Made by a program: the position numbers and the translations under genes. A stretch of DNA of 8,407 bases from positions 1 through 8,407 of the forward strand of contig JAJXYI010000111.1 of the NCBI GenBank assembly GCA_021780625.1, written 5' to 3'. The DNA is from a bacterium (lineage in GTDB: Bacteria; Verrucomicrobiota; Verrucomicrobiae; Opitutales; Opitutaceae). Of the stretch, positions 5,408-8,407 are shown piece by piece; position 1 is the stretch's first letter; every line of letters starts with the position of its first letter. The notes beneath the pieces were generated by a model. The model made no database searches. It was not told where the DNA came from and was given only the letters and a program-made list of their open reading frames with translations.

Positions 5408-6274
5408 ATGAACCCCGCCGATCACAAGTCCAGCGCGGGCCGACTCCGTATCCTACGGATGGGTACGCCGTCCGCCCTCTGGGCGCGCCTCCTGCTTCCG
5501 GGCATGGCCGCCGTCCTGCTGGCCCTCCCCTCCGCGGCTCCGGCCCGCGCGGAGGCCCCGGCGGACATGGTCCTCATTCCCGCCGGCCTCTACACCCCCG
5601 CCCTGCGCAATGCCGGCGACGCGACCCGGATCCCGATCGCGGCATTCTACCTCGACGAGTTTCCCGTCACGAATGCCCAGTTCCTCGTCTTCGTCCGCGC
5701 CCATCCGCAGTGGCGGCGCTCGCGCGTGGCACGGCTGTTCGCGGACGGAAATTATCTTTCGAACTGGGCCGGTGACCTCGCCCCGGGCCCTCTCGCACCT
5801 CCCGACGCCCCCGTCGTCGACGTGTCGTGGTTCGCGGCCGAGGCCTATGCCGCCGCCGCCGGCAAGCGCCTGCCCTCCACCAACGAGTGGGAGTACGCCT
5901 TCTCCGCGGGATACACCACACGTGACGCCGGAGCGGATACCGCCTTCCAGCACGACCTCTACGCCTGGCTCGCCCTCCCCTCTCCCGCCGTCCTTCCCGG
6001 TGTCCGCAACGCACGCGCCAACACCTTCGGTGTGCGTGCGATGGTCGGATATGTCTGGGAGTGGGTCGACGACTTCAACTCGGCCCTGCTCACCGCCAGC
6101 TCCGGCTCCGGCGACTCCGCCGCCTCCAGCCGCGTCTGCGGGTCAGGCGGCTTCTCCGCAGGCGACCTCACCAACTACGCCGCCTTCATGCGCATCGCTC
6201 TGCGCAGTTCGCTGAAGGCGCGCGACACCGTCTCCTCCCTAGGCTTCCGCTGCGCGCGCGACGCCGCTCCCTGA
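5408..6274 (+). CDS. nirV: NirV-like protein, FGE-sulfatase (SUMF1/EgtB/PvdO) fold
   Basis: NirV proteins are formylglycine-generating-enzyme-like proteins found beside nirK in many denitrifiers; their exact job is not settled, with a NirK maturation or activity role usually proposed. This 288-residue copy has a signal peptide (hydrophobic about 27-40, cleavage after Ala48), putting it in the periplasm with NirK. Family landmarks are MVLIPAG (54-60), FYLDEFPVTNAQF (80-92), GKRLPSTNEWEYA (152-164), GYVWEWVDDF (214-223) and a closing LGFRCA (278-283). The region that carries the copper-binding Cys pair in true FGEs reads SGGFSAGDLTNYAAFMR here, without those cysteines, so formylglycine formation is not expected. 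Cys244 and Cys282 remain. The start at 5408 was kept; ATG 5459 (residue 18) would also give a good signal peptide. SCO follows after nine bases. Confidence 0.87.
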   Translation: MNPADHKSSAGRLRILRMGTPSALWARLLLPGMAAVLLALPSAAPARAEAPADMVLIPAGLYTPALRNAGDATRIPIAAFYLDEFPVTNAQFLVFVRAHPQWRRSRVARLFADGNYLSNWAGDLAPGPLAPPDAPVVDVSWFAAEAYAAAAGKRLPSTNEWEYAFSAGYTTRDAGADTAFQHDLYAWLALPSPAVLPGVRNARANTFGVRAMVGYVWEWVDDFNSALLTASSGSGDSAASSRVCGSGGFSAGDLTNYAAFMRIALRSSLKARDTVSSLGFRCARDAAP

Positions 6275-6283
6275 ATTTCCGCC

Positions 6284-6916
6284 ATGAATACATCCGCCCT
6301 CCTCCGTCTCGTCCCCGCCACCGCCCTCGCGCTGGGCCTGCTCGTCTCCCGCGCCGACGCCCGCAGCTGCTGCGAGCGCGACATGCCCGGCACCGCGGCG
6401 AGCGCCAACTCGCTCTACCAGCTCCCGCTTCACTTCCAGGACGACCAGGGCCGGACCGTCGCGTTCTCCGACCTGCGCGGCCACCCGGTCGTGATCGCGA
6501 TGTTCTTCGCCTCCTGCCCCTCGGCCTGTCCCGCGCTCGTCGGCGAACTCAAGCTGATGCAGCGCAAACTGCCCGCCTCCGTCCGGGCCGACACGCGCTT
6601 CGTGCTGGTCTCCTTCGACAGCGAACACGATCTCGCTCCCGTGCTCGCTGCGTACCGCCAGTCCCACGGCCTCGATGCGCATTGGGTCCTTCTGCGCGGC
6701 GCCGACCGCGACGTGCGCCAGCTCGCCGCCCTGCTCGGCATCAGCTACCAGCGCCAGCCCAACGGCATGTTCCGGCACACCACGGTCGCCACCGCGCTCG
6801 ATGCGAACGGCGACGTGATCGCGGCGCGCACTGGCCTGGGCGGCAGCCTCGCCGGACTCTCCGCAGCCCTCGCCCGCATCACCCCGCCCGTCGCCGGCGA
6901 GCATCCCGCTTCTTGA
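6284..6916 (+). CDS. SCO1/SenC-family periplasmic copper/thiol protein
   Basis: SCO proteins are thioredoxin-fold copper chaperones or thiol-disulfide reductases, best known for assembling the CuA centre of cytochrome oxidase. This 210-residue protein has a signal peptide (cleavage probably after Ala26) and the thioredoxin fold entered by DLRGHPVVIAMFFASC. The metal-binding set is complete: CPSAC with Cys78 and Cys82, and the distal His165 in GMFRHTT. FVLVSFDSEHD (106-116) is the usual strand after the CxxxC helix. An extra Cys29-Cys30 pair lies just after the predicted cleavage site, which is not in classic SCO1; it may bind metal or act as a redox pair. It does not form a good lipobox. The tight coupling to nirK and nirV, and the absence of a CuA oxidase gene in the window, suggest copper delivery to NirK, which is inferred. 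No Shine-Dalgarno match precedes the ATG. Confidence 0.9.
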   Translation: MNTSALLRLVPATALALGLLVSRADARSCCERDMPGTAASANSLYQLPLHFQDDQGRTVAFSDLRGHPVVIAMFFASCPSACPALVGELKLMQRKLPASVRADTRFVLVSFDSEHDLAPVLAAYRQSHGLDAHWVLLRGADRDVRQLAALLGISYQRQPNGMFRHTTVATALDANGDVIAARTGLGGSLAGLSAALARITPPVAGEHPAS

Positions 6917-6928
6917 GTTGCGAGCTCC

Positions 6929-6958
6929 GGGAATCGTGATGCATTGTTCGCGATTCCC
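6929..6958 (+). promoter_or_regulatory. Hairpin abutting the proA start codon
   Basis: GGGAATCG (6929-6936) is perfectly complementary to CGATTCCC (6951-6958). In RNA the stem extends inward by a G-U, a G-C and an A-U pair to 11 pairs with an 8-base loop. The 3' arm ends at the base before the proA ATG. There is no T-tract, so it is not an intrinsic terminator. It could be an operator, an RNA-processing site between sco and proA, or a translational control element. Confidence 0.5.
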
Positions 6959-8236
6959 ATGTCCGAAAACCTCGACCAACTCGTCCTTTCCATCGCCCAA
7001 CGCGCCCGCGCCGCGTCGCTCGTGCTGGCGACGACCCCGACGGCGGCGAAGAACGCCGCCCTCCGGCGGCTGGCCGAGCTGATCCCTGCGGCATCGGAGC
7101 GCCTGTTCGAGGCCAACCGCAAGGACCTCGCCCAGGCGGAGGCCAACCAGCTTTCAAAGTCCCAGATCGACCGACTCACCCTCACGCCCGCCCGCCTCGC
7201 GCAGCTCGCCGAGAGCGTCGTCCAGGTGGCCGAACTCCCCGACCCCGTCGGCGAGGAGCTCGATCGCACGGTGCGTCCCAACGGACTCCAGCTCCGCCGC
7301 GTGCGCGTCCCGATCGGCGTGATCGGCATCATCTACGAGGCGCGGCCCAACGTTACCGTCGACTGCGCCATCCTCTGCCTGAAGAGCGGCAACGCCGCCA
7401 TCCTGCGCGGCGGCAAGGAAAGCTTTCACACCAACGTCGCCCTAGCCGCGTTGATCCAGGACGCCCTGGCCCACGCCGGCATCCCCGCCGACGCCGTGCA
7501 GCTTATCCCCACGACCGACCGCGCAGCGCTCAACGCACTCCTCAAGCTCGACACGCTCGTCCATTGCCTGATCCCCCGCGGAGGCGAGGGCCTCATTCGC
7601 TTCGTCGCCGAAAACAGCCGCATCCCCGTCATCAAGCACTACAACGGCATCTGCTTCGTCTACGTCGACCGCAAGGCCGACCTCGCCATGGCCGAACGCA
7701 TCCTCGTCAACGCGAAGACCCAGCGCCCCGGCGTGTGCAACGCCGCCGAACAGCTTCTCGTGCACCGCGACATCGCCACCGAGGCGCTGCCGCGACTCGC
7801 GCGCGCCCTCATCGAGGCGAAAAACGTCCAGCTCCGCTGCGACGCCGAGAGCTCAGCCGTCCTCGCGCGCGCCAACCTGCCCGCCGTGCCCGCCAGCGAA
7901 ACCGACTACCGCACCGAGTTTCTCGACTACATCCTGGCGGTCCGCGTCGTGTCCTCCCTCGACGAGGCCATCGCCACGATCAACCGCGACGGCTCCGGCC
8001 ACAGCGATGCGATCGTCACCGCCGACGCCGATGCCGCTGCCCGGTTCCAACTGGCTGTCGACAGCGCGGCTGTGTTCTGGAACGCCAGCACGCGATTCAA
8101 CGACGGCTTCGAGTTCGGGCTCGGCGCGGAAATTGGCATCTCGACCGACCGCCTCCACGCGCGCGGCCCCGTCGGACTCCGGGAACTCTGCAGCTACAAA
8201 TGGCTTGCGACCGGCACCGGTCAGGTCCGCGGCTAG
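6959..8236 (+). CDS. proA: Glutamate-5-semialdehyde dehydrogenase (gamma-glutamyl phosphate reductase)
   Basis: ProA catalyses the NADPH-dependent reduction of gamma-glutamyl phosphate to glutamate 5-semialdehyde, the second step of proline synthesis in the cytoplasm. The 425-residue protein is close to the usual ~417. Clear family motifs are PIGVIGIIYEARPNVT (118-133), LKSGNAAILRGGKES (141-155), the PRGGEGLIRFV segment near 205-215, and the catalytic Cys260 in RPGVCNAAEQLL. The C-terminal half has the GLGAEIGIST and GPVGLRELCSYKW signatures. The ATG at 6959 was chosen; an in-frame TTG at 6944 would add five residues but falls inside the hairpin preceding the gene. proB, its usual partner, is not in the window. 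Functionally it is unrelated to nitrite reduction; it lies 42 bases after sco, so read-through from the nir operon is possible but not shown. Confidence 0.96.
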   Translation: MSENLDQLVLSIAQRARAASLVLATTPTAAKNAALRRLAELIPAASERLFEANRKDLAQAEANQLSKSQIDRLTLTPARLAQLAESVVQVAELPDPVGEELDRTVRPNGLQLRRVRVPIGVIGIIYEARPNVTVDCAILCLKSGNAAILRGGKESFHTNVALAALIQDALAHAGIPADAVQLIPTTDRAALNALLKLDTLVHCLIPRGGEGLIRFVAENSRIPVIKHYNGICFVYVDRKADLAMAERILVNAKTQRPGVCNAAEQLLVHRDIATEALPRLARALIEAKNVQLRCDAESSAVLARANLPAVPASETDYRTEFLDYILAVRVVSSLDEAIATINRDGSGHSDAIVTADADAAARFQLAVDSAAVFWNASTRFNDGFEFGLGAEIGISTDRLHARGPVGLRELCSYKWLATGTGQVRG

Positions 8237-8278
8237 GTTGAAACTGAACATTTGGCCCCCTGCGCCGTCCTACAGGCC

Positions 8279-8407
8279 ATGAAAGCGATCGCCCCCTGCC
8301 TCCTCGCCCTCGGACTCGTCGCCGCGCTGCCTTCGCTGTCGCTCGCCGACGACGCCGCGGCGAACCCGACGCAGGGTGATAACACGAGCTCGAGCGACGC
8401 CATCCAG
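8279..8407 (+). CDS. Exported protein of unknown function, N-terminal fragment
   Basis: The frame opens at the ATG at 8279 and stays open for 43 codons to the window edge. The product starts MKAIAPCLLALGLVAALP and has a classic signal peptide, with likely cleavage after SLA (Ala23). The mature part begins DDAAANPTQGDNTSSSDAIQ, a polar, low-complexity stretch often seen at the start of outer-membrane or periplasmic proteins. Too little is present to name a family. It lies 42 bases after proA, with only a weak AGG ahead of the ATG. Confidence 0.7.
   Translation, partial: MKAIAPCLLALGLVAALPSLSLADDAAANPTQGDNTSSSDAIQ

Noticed and set aside
3817..5409. 530-codon open frame on the minus strand opposite nirK
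   Set aside because: It covers exactly the extent of nirK and has repetitive His/Arg/Gly/Val composition, as expected of an antisense frame in a GC-rich gene; nirK has all its copper and haem motifs.
6944..6958. TTG at 6944 as the proA start
   Set aside because: It would add five residues beyond the usual ProA N-terminus and lies in the hairpin; ATG 6959 gives a length close to the family norm.

Overview
This is GC-rich bacterial chromosome whose centre is a copper nitrite reductase (NirK) locus on the + strand. Most starts lack a strong Shine-Dalgarno sequence, and signal peptides are Ala/Leu-rich. I suspect an Opitutaceae-like member of the Verrucomicrobiota from the general look of the proteins (especially the NirV, the SCO protein and the minus-strand fragment at the left edge). 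That placement is an inference from memory, not a search result.

Layout. Positions 1-59 hold the first 19 codons of a minus-strand gene that resembles the N-terminus of IS200-like/REP-associated (Y1) transposases. An AT-rich patch follows (about 61-140), then a GC-rich stretch with overlapping inverted repeats (147-187). A two-gene ABC exporter comes next: ATPase 301-1218 and ABC-2 permease 1240-2652. A 141-base gap with three inverted repeats leads to a small secreted monohaem cytochrome c (2794-3306), closed by a textbook rho-independent terminator (3335-3363). A 495-base intergenic region follows. It contains a nest of inverted repeats (3430-3484) and ends with a near-perfect FNR/DNR-type box (TTGAT-N4-GTCAA, 3747-3760) and a matching -10 element. 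These drive nirK (3802-5388), nirV (5408-6274) and a SCO-type copper/thiol protein (6284-6916). proA, encoding gamma-glutamyl phosphate reductase, follows (6959-8236) after a strong hairpin that abuts its start codon. The window ends inside a new exported protein (8279-8407).

How the parts fit. NirK reduces nitrite to NO in the periplasm. Here it is a three-domain enzyme: an AniA-like two-cupredoxin core with a complete copper ligand set, fused to a C-terminal c-type cytochrome that can serve as its own electron entry point. NirV (a formylglycine-generating-enzyme-like protein lacking the catalytic cysteine pair) and the SCO protein are tightly packed behind it and are plausible NirK maturation or copper-delivery factors. 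The separate upstream cytochrome is about 70% identical to the haem domain fused to NirK, so a haem-domain duplication or fusion happened within this locus. The FNR-type site implies induction under low oxygen or NO.

The most interesting points are the linked duplicate of the haem domain, the compact nirK-nirV-SCO module, the ideally spaced FNR-type promoter giving an almost leaderless nirK transcript, and several unexplained inverted repeats sitting directly at gene starts.
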